Shown here piece by piece: positions 26,067 through 35,462 of a stretch of DNA of 64,000 nt; within the stretch, counting starts at the first letter, position 1, and each line of letters starts with the position of its first letter. The stretch is taken from contig JANQRX010000010.1 of NCBI GenBank assembly GCA_028284325.1, positions 62,001 through 126,000 of the forward strand. The letters run 5' to 3'. Both the position numbers and the translations under genes were made by a program. Origin of the DNA: Bauldia sp. Its GTDB lineage: Bacteria > Pseudomonadota > Alphaproteobacteria > Rhizobiales > Kaistiaceae. The notes under the pieces were generated by a model that was not told the DNA's origin, ran no database searches, and saw only the letters and a program-made list of their open reading frames with translations.

Positions 26067-27302
26067 ATGAATCCAGCAATCCAGGGACTGCTTACCATCG
26101 TCATCGGCGTTTCCGGCTGCGTCGGCTACTTCTACTTCTCAAATCAGCTTCTGGACAAAGTCCTGTTTCCGGCGCGCGGCGAACATGCCGGGCGCAACAT
26201 CAACCGCGCCAACATGGTGCGTCCGTGGTTGTTCCTGTTCCCGGCGATGTTCGCGCTGGGGCTGTATCTGGCCTACCCGGTTTTCGAGACCCTTCGCCTG
26301 TCGGTGACCGATCGTGACGCCAACGATGCGTTCGTCGGGTTCGCCAACTACCAGCAGATGTTCGGCGAGGCGAAGTTCTGGGAAGCCATGCGCAACAACA
26401 TGTTGTGGCTGATCGTCGTGCCGGCGGCCGCCACCGCGTTCGGTCTTCTCGTCGCGCAGCTCACGGACCGGATCGCGTGGGGCAATGTCGCCAAGTCGAT
26501 CATCTTCATGCCCATGGCGATCTCGTTCGTCGGCGCCTCGGTCATCTTCAAGCTTATTTACGACACGCGCCCGGTCGATCAGGAACAGATCGGTCTGTTG
26601 AACGCGGTCTGGCTGCAGTTCGAGGGCGGCATCGGATCGTTCCTGTTCCTGCAAGTTCTGCCCGCGCTGATCCTGCTGTCGTTTGCGGCGATCGTCGCCT
26701 ATGTCGGCTATCTCTATGTTCGCCCCTTCGTCGACGCCAACGAGAGTCCGGGCGGACCGCTGATGTCGGCCTTTCGCATCGTGGTCGGCGTCGCCGCGGC
26801 CTACTTCGTCTATCTCGCGCTGGCCAACACGCTCGCGGTGTTGACGATCGAACTGCCCTACGGCGAGCCGCAGACCTGGCTGACCATCCCCTTCTGGAAC
26901 AGTTTCTTCCTGATGGTGGTGCTGATCTGGATTCAGACCGGCTTTGCCATGGTCATCCTGTCGGCGGCGCTGCGCGGCATACCGGAGGAGACGGTGGAGG
27001 CGGCCATCATCGATGGTGCCACGCCAATCCAGATCTTCTTCCGCATCAAGGTGCCGCAGATCGTCAGCACCATCGTCGTCGTCTGGACGACCATCACGCT
27101 CACCGTGCTGAAGGTGTTCGACATCGTGTTCGCGATGACCAACGGGCAGTGGGAGACCCAGGTCCTCGCCAACTACATGTTCGACAAGCTGTTCCGCGCC
27201 AATGACTGGGGCGTCGGATCGGCCGCCGCGATCATCATCATGCTGCTCGTGTCGCCGATCCTGATCTGGAATGTCTACAACGCCCGCAAAGAGATGAGCT
27301 GA
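26067..27302 (+). CDS. Sugar ABC transporter permease (AglF-like) with extra membrane insertion
   Basis: 411 residues. TM1 (about 7-27) and TM2 (52-76) are followed by the permease core. The EAA loop EETVEAAIIDGATPIQIFFR (307-326) contacts the ATPase. The AglF pattern KLIYDTRPVDQEQIGLLNA continues at PQTWLTIPFWNSFFLM, but between them, at about 186-262, lie two extra hydrophobic stretches and a short loop (FVDANESPGG). From memory, AglF relatives are shorter and lack this. Partner of the next permease. Confidence 0.87.
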   Translation: MNPAIQGLLTIVIGVSGCVGYFYFSNQLLDKVLFPARGEHAGRNINRANMVRPWLFLFPAMFALGLYLAYPVFETLRLSVTDRDANDAFVGFANYQQMFGEAKFWEAMRNNMLWLIVVPAAATAFGLLVAQLTDRIAWGNVAKSIIFMPMAISFVGASVIFKLIYDTRPVDQEQIGLLNAVWLQFEGGIGSFLFLQVLPALILLSFAAIVAYVGYLYVRPFVDANESPGGPLMSAFRIVVGVAAAYFVYLALANTLAVLTIELPYGEPQTWLTIPFWNSFFLMVVLIWIQTGFAMVILSAALRGIPEETVEAAIIDGATPIQIFFRIKVPQIVSTIVVVWTTITLTVLKVFDIVFAMTNGQWETQVLANYMFDKLFRANDWGVGSAAAIIIMLLVSPILIWNVYNARKEMS

Positions 27303-27313
27303 GGGAGAGGATC

Positions 27314-28465
27314 ATGGACGGAATTGCCGGAACCCGCTCGACGCTCACCTGGGTCGTTCACATCACGGTTCTGCTGCTGGTGCTGGCGTGGATTATCCCG
27401 ACGTTCGGACTGTTCGTGTCGTCATTCCGCACCGCGGACCAGATCACCGGTTCGGGCTGGTGGGCCGCGCTGTTCCCCTCCACGCAGAACGAGATCGTCC
27501 GTGTTGCCGATCCTGACGATTTCCGTGTGGCGGACGGCGACGAGTTCGTGGTCACCGGCAATCTGTTCGGTGAGGGTTCGTCCAAGGAGATCAGCGTCTG
27601 GGGCACCTCATCGCGCAATATCGATGCCTTCACCGCGGGTGATACCGCCGATCTCGGCGATGGCGAGACCATCACCGTCCAGGCCAATGGCGACTACGAA
27701 TGGCGGGGCAATGACGACCAGATCAGCGGTCGCGGCCAGCGCGTGTTTGTGACCGCCGAGTCCGACCCGGAGTTCACGCTGCGCAACTACGACAACATGC
27801 TGTTCGACGAGGACAACGTCGAAGGCATGGCGAACGCTTTCTTCAACACCCTGACGGTGACCATACCCGCGACCATCATCCCGATCGTTATCGCTGCCTT
27901 CGCCGCTTACGCCCTGGCATGGATGGATTTTCCGGGGCGCGCTCTGCTCATCGCCGCCGTCGTGGCGCTGCTGGTGGTGCCGTTGCAGCTCGCGCTGATC
28001 CCGTTGTTGCGCCTGCATCTGGGGATCGGCATCGGCAAGGGGTATCTCGGCGTGTGGCTCGCGCATACCGGTTTCGGGTTACCACTCGCCGTCTATCTGT
28101 TACGCAACTACATGGTGGGCCTGCCACGCGACATTATCGAGAATGCCAAGGTCGATGGCGCCACCGATTTTCAGATCTTCGTGCGGATCATCCTGCCGCT
28201 GTCCTTCCCGGCTCTGGCGTCGTTCGCGATCTTCCAGTTCCTGTGGACGTGGAACGATCTGCTGGTCGCCAAGGTGTTCCTGATCGATGCGACAGGCGAG
28301 ACCACGGTCATGACCAACCGAATCGTCGAGCTTCTGGGCACGCGCGGCGGCAATTGGGAGATTCTGGCGACGGCGGCTTTCGTCTCGATTGCGGTGCCGC
28401 TCGCGGTCTTCTTCGCGATGCAGCGCTACCTGGTCCGCGGCCTGCTCGCGGGATCGGTGAAATAG
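27314..28465 (+). CDS. Sugar ABC transporter permease (AglG-like)
   Basis: 383 residues. TM1 (about 14-38) is followed by SSFRTADQITGSGWWAALFP, then a polar, beta-rich periplasmic segment (about 58-158, including GETITVQANGDYEWRG), then five further TMs. The EAA loop is RDIIENAKVDGATDFQIFVR. A similar periplasmic insert is known to me in AglG-type permeases, so it is a family feature rather than a novelty. The gene follows the AglF-like gene by 11 bp, with an AGGGAGAGG ribosome site in the gap. Confidence 0.88.
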   Translation: MDGIAGTRSTLTWVVHITVLLLVLAWIIPTFGLFVSSFRTADQITGSGWWAALFPSTQNEIVRVADPDDFRVADGDEFVVTGNLFGEGSSKEISVWGTSSRNIDAFTAGDTADLGDGETITVQANGDYEWRGNDDQISGRGQRVFVTAESDPEFTLRNYDNMLFDEDNVEGMANAFFNTLTVTIPATIIPIVIAAFAAYALAWMDFPGRALLIAAVVALLVVPLQLALIPLLRLHLGIGIGKGYLGVWLAHTGFGLPLAVYLLRNYMVGLPRDIIENAKVDGATDFQIFVRIILPLSFPALASFAIFQFLWTWNDLLVAKVFLIDATGETTVMTNRIVELLGTRGGNWEILATAAFVSIAVPLAVFFAMQRYLVRGLLAGSVK

Positions 28466-28512
28466 TGACGGCCGGGCGCGCGTCGCTTCTGGCGAAAAAC
28501 GGGATTTGACCT

Positions 28513-29607
28513 ATGGCCAACCTGAAAATGACCGACATCGAGAAGGTCTATGGCGGCAACGTCAGGGTCCTGGAGGATATCAACCTCGACATCAAGACGG
28601 GCGAGTTGATCGTCTTCGTCGGTCCGTCGGGCTGCGGCAAGTCGACCCTCCTGCGCATGGTCGCCGGCCTGGAGACCATCACCTCCGGCACGATGGAGAT
28701 CGACGGTCTGGTGGTGAACGACGTGCCGCCGGCACAGCGCGGCATCGCCATGGTGTTCCAGTCCTACGCCCTCTATCCCCACATGACGGTGCGCGACAAC
28801 ATGAGCTTCGCCCTGAAGCTCGCCAAGAAGACGCGCAGCGAAATCGACGAAGCGGTCGCCAATGCGGCGCGCATCCTCCAGCTTGAACCGTTCCTCGATC
28901 GCCTGCCCAAGGCGCTGTCCGGCGGCCAGCGTCAGCGCGTCGCCATCGGTCGCGCGATCGTGCGCGATCCGAAGGTCTACCTGTTCGACGAGCCGCTTTC
29001 GAACCTCGATGCCGCGCTGCGCGTCGCGACCCGGATCGAGATCGCCCAGCTCAAGGAATCCATGCCCGACAGCACGATGATTTATGTGACCCACGACCAG
29101 GTCGAGGCAATGACGCTGGCGGACCGCATCGTCGTCCTCACCGTGGGGCAGGGTATCGGTCAGGTCGGCTCGCCGCTCGAGCTTTACGAGCGGCCGGAAA
29201 ACGAGTTCGTCGCGCAGTTCATCGGTTCGCCGCAAATGAACCTCCTGCCCGGCGAGATTACCGCGACCGGCGAGCGTACCACCGTGAAACTCGAGGGTGG
29301 TGGCGTAGCCGTGTCCGCAGTGCCCACCAACGCCTCGGACGCCGGCCTTAAGGTTAATGTCGGCGTGCGGCCGGAAGACTTGGTGGAGACGACCAGCGAG
29401 CCGCTCTTCGAAGGCAATGTGTCGATCACCGAGGCCTTGGGCGAGGTGACACTCCTGCACTTTGACAGGGTTGGTAACCAGGACGCTGTTCTCGCCAAGC
29501 TGCCAGGCATCCACGCCGGACTGCGGGGCAAATCGGTGAAGCTGTCGGCGGATCCGAGCAAGGTCCAGGTCTTCCACGGCGGCAAGTCGCTGTACTACCG
29601 CAACTAG
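28513..29607 (+). CDS. Sugar ABC transporter ATP-binding protein (UgpC/AglK/MalK type)
   Basis: 364 residues. The ATPase domain has Walker A GPSGCGKST (about 37-45), Q-loop MVFQSYALYPHM, signature LSGGQRQRVAIGRA, Walker B VYLFDEPLSNLD and the H-loop THDQ. The C-terminal TOBE/OB region runs from about 235. This class powers the AglFG-type permeases. The D-loop PLSNLDAALR is canonical. Last gene of the transporter operon, followed by a strong terminator. Confidence 0.95.
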   Translation: MANLKMTDIEKVYGGNVRVLEDINLDIKTGELIVFVGPSGCGKSTLLRMVAGLETITSGTMEIDGLVVNDVPPAQRGIAMVFQSYALYPHMTVRDNMSFALKLAKKTRSEIDEAVANAARILQLEPFLDRLPKALSGGQRQRVAIGRAIVRDPKVYLFDEPLSNLDAALRVATRIEIAQLKESMPDSTMIYVTHDQVEAMTLADRIVVLTVGQGIGQVGSPLELYERPENEFVAQFIGSPQMNLLPGEITATGERTTVKLEGGGVAVSAVPTNASDAGLKVNVGVRPEDLVETTSEPLFEGNVSITEALGEVTLLHFDRVGNQDAVLAKLPGIHAGLRGKSVKLSADPSKVQVFHGGKSLYYRN

Positions 29608-29637
29608 CGCCCGCCTCGGCACCGACGAAACACAGCC

Positions 29638-29675
29638 GCCCGTTCGCGTTCCCGCGAGCGGGCGAAATGTTTTTC
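29638..29675 (+). terminator. Rho-independent terminator after the sugar ABC operon
   Basis: GCCCGTTCGCG (29638-29648) pairs with CGCGAGCGGGC (29653-29663) through a TTCC loop, one G-T pair, followed by a T-rich run (GTTTTTCTCC). Ends the lac-type transporter operon before cysG. Confidence 0.85.
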
Positions 29676-29774
29676 TCCTCCCGTTGCTGAGATTGGAACG
29701 CCGGTCGTCGTCCGGCGTCGCGTGACCTCCTACATCTGGTCGGCAAACCCGAGTCCGACGGAAAGGACGCGACC

Positions 29775-31190
29775 ATGGCCGGCGCACAACGCAAGCTTGG
29801 GGTCTTTCCAGCCTTTCACGACCTGCGCGGCCGCGTCGCGGTGGTCGTCGGCGGCGGCGACGAAGCCGCGGCCAAGGTGCGGCTGTTGTCGGAGACCGTG
29901 GCCGAGATCCATATGTATGCCCCCGCACCCGGCGCGGAGGCCCGAGAGGCGATCCGGACCGCTAATGCCGTCTGGCACGGGCGCGATCCCGAGCCGCGGG
30001 ACTTCAGCGATGTAGCGCTCATCTTCATCGCGACGGGTACGCGCCAGCGCGACGAGGCGATCGCCCGCGACGCGCGTGCCGCCGGCGTCCCGGTCAACGT
30101 GGTCGATCGGCCTGACCTCTGCGATTTCCACACCCCGGCGCTGGTCAACCGCGCGCCGCTCGCGATCGCGGTCGGTTCCGAAGGCGTCGCGCCGGTCCTG
30201 ACGCGGCATGTGCGGGCGCGCATCGAGGCGTTTCTGGCCCCGGCCTTCGGCGATCTGGCGGCGCTGGCGCAACACCTGCGGACGCGCGTCACGGCGAGCT
30301 TCGCGACCATCGACGAACGTCGCCGCTTCTGGGACGGCCTCTTTCGCGGTTCGGTCGCGGAGACGGTCTTCGCCGGACGGCCCGACGAGGCCGAACAGAA
30401 GGCGCTGCGCCAGCTTAGGGACCGCGAAACCGGCGCCGGCCATGTCTCGCTGGTAGGCGCCGGGCCTGGGGCCGAGGACCTCCTGACCCTGCGCGCCCAG
30501 CGGCTGCTGCAGGAAGCCGACGTCATCGTCTATGACCGTCTGGTGCCGGACACCGTCGTCGCCATGGGGCGGCGCGACGCTGAGCGCATCTATGTCGGCA
30601 AGGCCAAGGGTCGCCACGCCATGTCGCAGGCGGCGATCAACGACATCCTCGTGCGCGAGGCGCGTGCCGGCCGCCGCGTGGTGCGGCTCAAGTCCGGCGA
30701 TCCGCTGATCTACGGCCGTGCCGGCGAGGAAATCCGGGCGCTGCGCGCCGCCGGTGTCGCGTTCGACATCGTGCCGGGCATCACAGCAGCCTTTGCCGCG
30801 GCGGCCGACAACGAGATCCCGCTCACACTGCGCGGCGCCGCCTCGTCGCTGGTCTTCGTCACCGGTCACGACGCCGACGGCAAGACGCTGCCGGGATGGA
30901 GCTCCGTCGCGCTCGCCGGTGCGACCGTTGCCGTCTACATGGGCCGCTCCGTCGCCGCCGCGGTCGCCCGCCAGCTGATGGCCGCGGGGCTGTCCGCATC
31001 GACCCCGGTGGCGCTGGTCGAGAACGCCTCACGGGTCGACGGGCGCGCCTTCGCCGGTCGTCTCGACGACCTGGCGGTGCTGGCGGCGCGCCCCGATCTT
31101 GACGGTCCGGTGCTCATCCTCATCGGCGACGTCGTCGCCGAAGGGGTTTTTGCGACCGCGTCGTCGCCGCTGCGCGACCTGGCGGCCTGA
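29775..31190 (+). CDS. cysG: Siroheme synthase (fused dehydrogenase/ferrochelatase and uroporphyrinogen-III methyltransferase)
   Basis: 471 residues, full-length fusion. The N-terminal half (about 10-210) is the NAD-dependent precorrin-2 dehydrogenase/sirohydrochlorin ferrochelatase: GRVAVVVGGGDEAAAKVRLL, and CDFHTPALVNRAPLAIAVGS. The C-terminal half (from about 220) is the SAM-dependent methyltransferase: VSLVGAGPGAEDLLTLRAQR, YVGKAKGRH, RLKSGDPLIYGRAGEE. It makes siroheme for the sulfite reductase two genes downstream. First gene of the sulfate-assimilation operon. Confidence 0.96.
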   Translation: MAGAQRKLGVFPAFHDLRGRVAVVVGGGDEAAAKVRLLSETVAEIHMYAPAPGAEAREAIRTANAVWHGRDPEPRDFSDVALIFIATGTRQRDEAIARDARAAGVPVNVVDRPDLCDFHTPALVNRAPLAIAVGSEGVAPVLTRHVRARIEAFLAPAFGDLAALAQHLRTRVTASFATIDERRRFWDGLFRGSVAETVFAGRPDEAEQKALRQLRDRETGAGHVSLVGAGPGAEDLLTLRAQRLLQEADVIVYDRLVPDTVVAMGRRDAERIYVGKAKGRHAMSQAAINDILVREARAGRRVVRLKSGDPLIYGRAGEEIRALRAAGVAFDIVPGITAAFAAAADNEIPLTLRGAASSLVFVTGHDADGKTLPGWSSVALAGATVAVYMGRSVAAAVARQLMAAGLSASTPVALVENASRVDGRAFAGRLDDLAVLAARPDLDGPVLILIGDVVAEGVFATASSPLRDLAA

Positions 31191-31203
31191 GGCGGGCGGC
31201 GTC

Positions 31204-31551
31204 ATGTTCAAGGAAGCCAAGGACGGTCCCGTCAAGGCGATCACCGCCAACCGGCTCGGCGACGGCCTGGTGGTCTTTCTGACCGAAAACGGCGCGTGGA
31301 CCCGCAACCTCGCGGAGGCGCGGCTTATCGCCGACGGCGAGGCCCTGGAGGAGGCGCTCGTTTACGGGCGCGCCCAGCATGATGCCCGCGTCGTCATCGA
31401 CCCGTATGCCATCGACGTCACCACCGATGGTGAGGACCCCCAACCGATCCGCTTGCGCGAGCGCATCCGCGCCGATCTCGGCCCCACCGTCGCCTATGGC
31501 GATGCCGAACGGGCCGCGCTCGCGGCGCGCGCAGCTCCGAAAGGAGGCTAG
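31204..31551 (+). CDS. DUF2849 family protein
   Basis: 115 residues from the ATG at 31204. The family, of unknown function, is almost always between cysG and cysI in alphaproteobacteria. The recognised pattern is VKAITANRLGDGLVVFL and a WTRNLAEA segment, with an acidic C-terminal part (DVTTDGEDPQPIRLRERIR). Cytoplasmic, without cysteines or metal motif. Its placement suggests an accessory role in siroheme or sulfite reduction. The next gene starts 5 bp later and uses an AAAGGAGG site inside its 3' end. Confidence 0.9.
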   Translation: MFKEAKDGPVKAITANRLGDGLVVFLTENGAWTRNLAEARLIADGEALEEALVYGRAQHDARVVIDPYAIDVTTDGEDPQPIRLRERIRADLGPTVAYGDAERAALAARAAPKGG

Positions 31552-31556
31552 CTGCC

Positions 31557-33209
31557 ATGTATCGCTATGACGAATTCGACGCCGCATTCGTCCACGAACG
31601 GGTCGAGCAGTTTCGCGGTCAGGTCGTCCGGCGGCTCTCCGGGGAGCTGACGGAGGAACAGTTCCGTCCGCTCCGTCTGATGAACGGCGTCTACCTGCAA
31701 CTCCATGCCTACATGCTGCGGGTCGCCATTCCCTACGGCACCCTCAACTCCGGCCAGATGCGTGGGCTGGCGCACGTGGCGCGGACGTACGATCGCGGCT
31801 ACGGCCACTTCACCACCCGCCAGAACGTCCAGTTCAACTGGCCGGCGCTGAAGGACATCCCCGACCTGCTCGACGACCTCGCCAAGGTCGAAATGCACGC
31901 CATCCAGACGTCGGGCAACTGCATCCGCAACGTCACTGCCGATCATTTTGCCGGTGCGGCCGCCGACGAGATCGTCGATCCGCGCCCCTATGCGGAAATC
32001 CTGCGGCAGTGGTCGTCGCTCCATCCGGAGTTCAGCTTCCTGCCGCGCAAGTTCAAGATCGCCGTCACCGGTGCGCCCCGCGATCGTGCCGCGACGCAGG
32101 TGCATGACATCGGCATCCATGCGGTGCGCGGCGACGATGGGCGTCTCGGCTTTTCGATCTACGTCGGCGGCGGGCTCGGTCGCACGCCGATGATCGCCCA
32201 CAGGATTCGCGACTTCCTGCCGGCCGAGCACCTCCTGTCCTACGTCGAGGCCATCCTGCGCGTGTACAACCTATTCGGCCGCCGGGACAACAAGTACAAG
32301 GCACGCATCAAGATTCTGGTCCACGAGACCGGCGCCGACGAGATCAGGCGCCAGGTCGAGGCGGAATGGGAACGGATACGCGACGGCGTCCTCAGCCTGC
32401 CGGCGGACGAGATCAGGCGGATCGAGGCCTATTTCGCCCCGCCGCCGCTGGAGCCGCAGGCATCGGATGGGCTCGCCGGCGCGCGCGCGAAGGACCCTGT
32501 CCTCGACCTGTGGGTCGACCAGAACACCGTCGCCCACCGGGTCGCCGGCCACGCGGTCGCGACGATCTCACTGAAGCCGGTCGGCGGCACCCCCGGCGAC
32601 GCCACCGCCGACCAGATGGATGCGGTGGCCGCGCTCGCCGACCGCTACAGCCATGGCGAGATTCGCGTCAGCCACGAGCAGAACCTGATCCTGCCGCATG
32701 TGCGTGAGGACGATCTTCCGGAGCTTCATGCCGCGCTCGCCGATCTCGGCCTGGCGACGCCAAATGCCGGCCTGATCACCGATTCCATCTGCTGCCCGGG
32801 GCTCGACTATTGCGCGCTGGCCAACGCCCGCTCGATCCCGATCGCTCAGGAAATCTCGGAGCGGTTCGCCGAGCCGGCGCGCCAGCGCGAGATCGGCGAT
32901 CTCAAGATCAAGATTTCCGGCTGCATCAACGCCTGCGGCCACCATCACGTCGGCAACATCGGTATCCTCGGCGTCGAGAAGAAGGGCGAGGAGTTCTACC
33001 AGCTCCTGCTCGGCGGTTCCGGCGACGAGACCGCCTCGATCGGCGACATCATCGGCCGCGGCTTCGCCGGCGATGAGATCGTCGGCGCGGTGGAGACGGT
33101 CGTGGACACCTATCTGGAGCATCGCAGCGGTCCAGACGAGACCTTCCTCGCCGCCTACCGCCGCCTTGGCCAGGAGCCGTTCAAGGAGGCGCTCTATGGC
33201 GGCGGTTGA
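31557..33209 (+). CDS. cysI: Nitrite/sulfite reductase hemoprotein (sulfite reductase, CysI type)
   Basis: 550 residues. Both half-domain signatures occur: RTYDRGYGHFTTRQNVQFNW in the first ferredoxin-like region and the siroheme/[4Fe-4S] cysteines C413, C419, C456 and C460 (C-x5-C ... C-x3-C, in CCPGLDYCALA and SGCINACGHH). It reduces sulfite to sulfide with six electrons. No CysJ flavoprotein is adjacent, so ferredoxin is the likely donor, as in many alphaproteobacteria. It overlaps the start of cysH (14 bp). Confidence 0.94.
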   Translation: MYRYDEFDAAFVHERVEQFRGQVVRRLSGELTEEQFRPLRLMNGVYLQLHAYMLRVAIPYGTLNSGQMRGLAHVARTYDRGYGHFTTRQNVQFNWPALKDIPDLLDDLAKVEMHAIQTSGNCIRNVTADHFAGAAADEIVDPRPYAEILRQWSSLHPEFSFLPRKFKIAVTGAPRDRAATQVHDIGIHAVRGDDGRLGFSIYVGGGLGRTPMIAHRIRDFLPAEHLLSYVEAILRVYNLFGRRDNKYKARIKILVHETGADEIRRQVEAEWERIRDGVLSLPADEIRRIEAYFAPPPLEPQASDGLAGARAKDPVLDLWVDQNTVAHRVAGHAVATISLKPVGGTPGDATADQMDAVAALADRYSHGEIRVSHEQNLILPHVREDDLPELHAALADLGLATPNAGLITDSICCPGLDYCALANARSIPIAQEISERFAEPARQREIGDLKIKISGCINACGHHHVGNIGILGVEKKGEEFYQLLLGGSGDETASIGDIIGRGFAGDEIVGAVETVVDTYLEHRSGPDETFLAAYRRLGQEPFKEALYGGG

Positions 33210-33948
33210 GGCGCTGGTCCGCGCGCCCGAGACGCCGGTGGGCGACGGCCATGATCCGCGGGTCTTGAACGCCCGCTATGGCGGCCTGCCGACCGGGGAC
33301 CTGATGGACGCGGCGATCCACGAACTGTTTCCGGGCAAGGTCGCTCTGGTCTCGAGCTTCGGTGCGGAGTCGTCGGTCCTGTTGCACCTGTTGTCCAGGG
33401 TCGAGCCGGCGGCGCCGGTGGTATTCCTCGACACCGGCCGCCTGTTTGCCGAGACGCTTGAGTACCGCACGCAGGTGACCGAACGGCTCGGCCTGACGGA
33501 TGTGCGCACGATCCGGCCCGATCCGCAGCGCCTGCGCGAGGAGGACCCGCATCGGGCGCTGTGGATGACCAATCCCGATCTCTGCTGCCACATCCGCAAG
33601 ACGGAACCGCTGCAGCGGGCGCTCGCGGGCTTCGACGCCTGGTTCACCGGCCGCAAACGGTTCCAGGGCGGCCAGCGCGCGCGGCTCGACGTATTCGAGG
33701 CCGACGGCAACCGCGTCAAGATCAATCCGCTCGCCCGCTGGGAACCGTCCGATCTCACCGACTACATCGCCCGGCACGACCTGCCGAAGCATCCGCTGGT
33801 GGCCCGCGGCTATCCGTCGATCGGCTGTGTGCCCTGCACCAGCCGCGTCGAGGCGGGCGAGGACCCGCGCTCCGGGCGCTGGCGGGGTTCCGACAAGGAC
33901 GAATGTGGTATCCACATCGACCTTGAGGCGGACGGCAGCGGGATCTGA
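33196..33948 (+). CDS. cysH: Adenylyl-sulfate (APS-type) reductase
   Basis: 250 residues from the ATG at 33196. The CysH core is SSFGAESSVLLHLL and VFLDTGRLFAETLEY. It carries the extra cysteine pairs C130-C131 and C211-x2-C214, the [4Fe-4S] ligands that define APS reductases rather than PAPS reductases, plus the catalytic C-terminal Cys near 237 (DECGIHID). So APS, not PAPS, is the likely substrate, giving sulfite and AMP. It overlaps cysI by 14 bp and precedes the DUF934 gene by 3 bp. Confidence 0.94.
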   Translation: MAAVEALVRAPETPVGDGHDPRVLNARYGGLPTGDLMDAAIHELFPGKVALVSSFGAESSVLLHLLSRVEPAAPVVFLDTGRLFAETLEYRTQVTERLGLTDVRTIRPDPQRLREEDPHRALWMTNPDLCCHIRKTEPLQRALAGFDAWFTGRKRFQGGQRARLDVFEADGNRVKINPLARWEPSDLTDYIARHDLPKHPLVARGYPSIGCVPCTSRVEAGEDPRSGRWRGSDKDECGIHIDLEADGSGI

Positions 33949-33951
33949 ACC

Positions 33952-34461
33952 ATGGCGTTGTGGAAGGACGGGGTATTTCTCGCCAATGAATGGCGCTTCG
34001 TCCCGGACGACATGCCGCTGCCGGTGGGCGTCAAGTGCCTGGTGAGCCCCGAGCGCTGGGTGGCCGAGCGTGACGCGCTCCAGGCGCGCGCGGAGCCGCT
34101 GGGGCTGAGGCTCGCACCGGACTCCGACTGGAGCGGCCTCGTCGACGACATGCCGCGCTTCGCCGTGATCGCCGTCACGTTCCCGAAATTCGCCGACGGA
34201 CGCTCGTTCTCGCAGGCGCGGCTCTTGCGCGAGCGCGACGGCTACACCGGCGAGATCAGGGCGGTCGGCCAGTTCTTCATCGATCAGGTACCGTTCATGA
34301 AACGGGTCGGCATCGATGCCTTCGAGACCGACGACCCGACGCTCAAGAAGGCGCTTGCGGCCGGCGCGTGGCCGGAGGTGCCGCAGTATCTCCAGCCGAC
34401 GCTTGATGGCGGCACGGAAGTGCCAGCCGGCACCCGCCCTTGGGCACGCCGGCGCGCCTGA
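33952..34461 (+). CDS. DUF934 family protein (oxidoreductase-associated)
   Basis: 169 residues. It carries the DUF934 hallmark FPKFADGRSFSQARLLRER followed by GEIRAVGQFFIDQVPFMKRVG. The family has no assigned reaction but is fixed at the end of the cysG-cysI-cysH cluster in alphaproteobacteria. It starts 3 bp after cysH. It ends 16 bp before the convergent LysR gene. Confidence 0.92.
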   Translation: MALWKDGVFLANEWRFVPDDMPLPVGVKCLVSPERWVAERDALQARAEPLGLRLAPDSDWSGLVDDMPRFAVIAVTFPKFADGRSFSQARLLRERDGYTGEIRAVGQFFIDQVPFMKRVGIDAFETDDPTLKKALAAGAWPEVPQYLQPTLDGGTEVPAGTRPWARRRA

Positions 34462-34477
34462 GCGCCCGTTTCCGCGC

Positions 34478-35362
34478 CTACGCCAGCTCGTCCGCCAGGA
34501 TATCGAACACCATCCGCACCCGGCGGCTGGTGTTGAGCTCACGGTGGGTGGTGAGCCAGATCGGAAACACCATCGGCTCTACCGTTTCCAGAACGCGGAC
34601 CACCTTCGGCTCCGCGTCGCCGATCCGCTCGGGAACGATGCCGATCGCCACGCCTTTCTTGGCGAGCTCCCAGTGGACCGGATGGCTGGCGGTGATCACC
34701 GGGAAGTTGCGGCGGGTGAGATCGAGGCCAAGCCCGACGAGATGTTTCAGATAGACGTCGGTCTGGTCGAAGCTGATGAAGTCGGCGCGCGCGAAATCCT
34801 CCGTCGTCTCCGGGTTTCCGATCCGGCGGAGATAGGCCGGCGTCGCGTAGAAGCGCGCCGCTTCCTCGCCGACCTTGCGCGCGATCAGGTCGGGCTGGGT
34901 CGGCCGGAAGTTGCGGACGGCGATATCGGCCTCGCGCCGCCGCAGATCGGCGGCCTCGTTGGAGGCGACGATTTCGACCTCCACGCCCGGAAGCTCGCGG
35001 CGGAGCTTGGCCACGATGGGCGGCAACAGGAACGCGGCGTAGATCTCGCTGGCGGTGATGCAGATCGAGCCTTCGATCGACTGCGCCTGGCCGGAGGCGG
35101 ACAGCGATACGCGGCCCGCGGCCTCGCCCATGGCGCGCACATGGTCGAGGAGCTCCAGCCCGCTCGGCGTCAGTGTGAGTCCGCGCCCGACGCGCTCGAA
35201 CAGGATCACGCCGAGCTCCCGCTCCAGCGCGTCGACCTGACGCCCCAGCGTCGGCTGGGTCATGCCGAGCGCGCGCGCCGCCGCCGACAGCGACCCTTCC
35301 TCGGCGGTGACGAGGAAGGCCCGGGCCCGGTTCCAGTCGAACTTGACGGCGCGCCAATCCAT
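34478..35362 (-). CDS. LysR family transcriptional regulator
   Basis: 294 residues from the ATG at 35362 (MDWRAVKFDWNRARAFL); an ATG at 35374 adds 4 residues. The LysR winged HTH is EEGSLSAAARALGMTQPTLGRQVDALERELG, given here in two parts: about 20-33 and 34-50. The effector domain follows (LDLTRRNFPVITASHPVHWE). It diverges from the quinone-reductase-like dehydrogenase over about 100 bp, so that gene is the likely target. Confidence 0.9.
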   Translation of the reverse strand: MDWRAVKFDWNRARAFLVTAEEGSLSAAARALGMTQPTLGRQVDALERELGVILFERVGRGLTLTPSGLELLDHVRAMGEAAGRVSLSASGQAQSIEGSICITASEIYAAFLLPPIVAKLRRELPGVEVEIVASNEAADLRRREADIAVRNFRPTQPDLIARKVGEEAARFYATPAYLRRIGNPETTEDFARADFISFDQTDVYLKHLVGLGLDLTRRNFPVITASHPVHWELAKKGVAIGIVPERIGDAEPKVVRVLETVEPMVFPIWLTTHRELNTSRRVRMVFDILADELA

Positions 35363-35426
35363 GCGAATTCGCATACTTGAAGAACGGACTTCGGCAATTC
35401 ACACTCTAAGAACGCATAGATAGATG

Positions 35427-35450
35427 TCTGTCAACAGCAACCCCGACAGA
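35427..35450. promoter_or_regulatory. Inverted repeat upstream of the dehydrogenase gene
   Basis: TCTGTC (35427-35432) and GACAGA (35445-35450) form a perfect 6-bp inverted repeat with 12 bp between. It lies 12 bp before the start codon of the dehydrogenase at 35463. It may be a regulator site or an mRNA feature; weakly supported. Confidence 0.3.
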
Positions 35451-35462
35451 TGGAGATGAACC

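Noticed and set aside
27485-27790. Polar insert in the AglG-like permease as a novelty
   Set aside because: A similar periplasmic segment is, to my knowledge, normal for AglG-type proteins.
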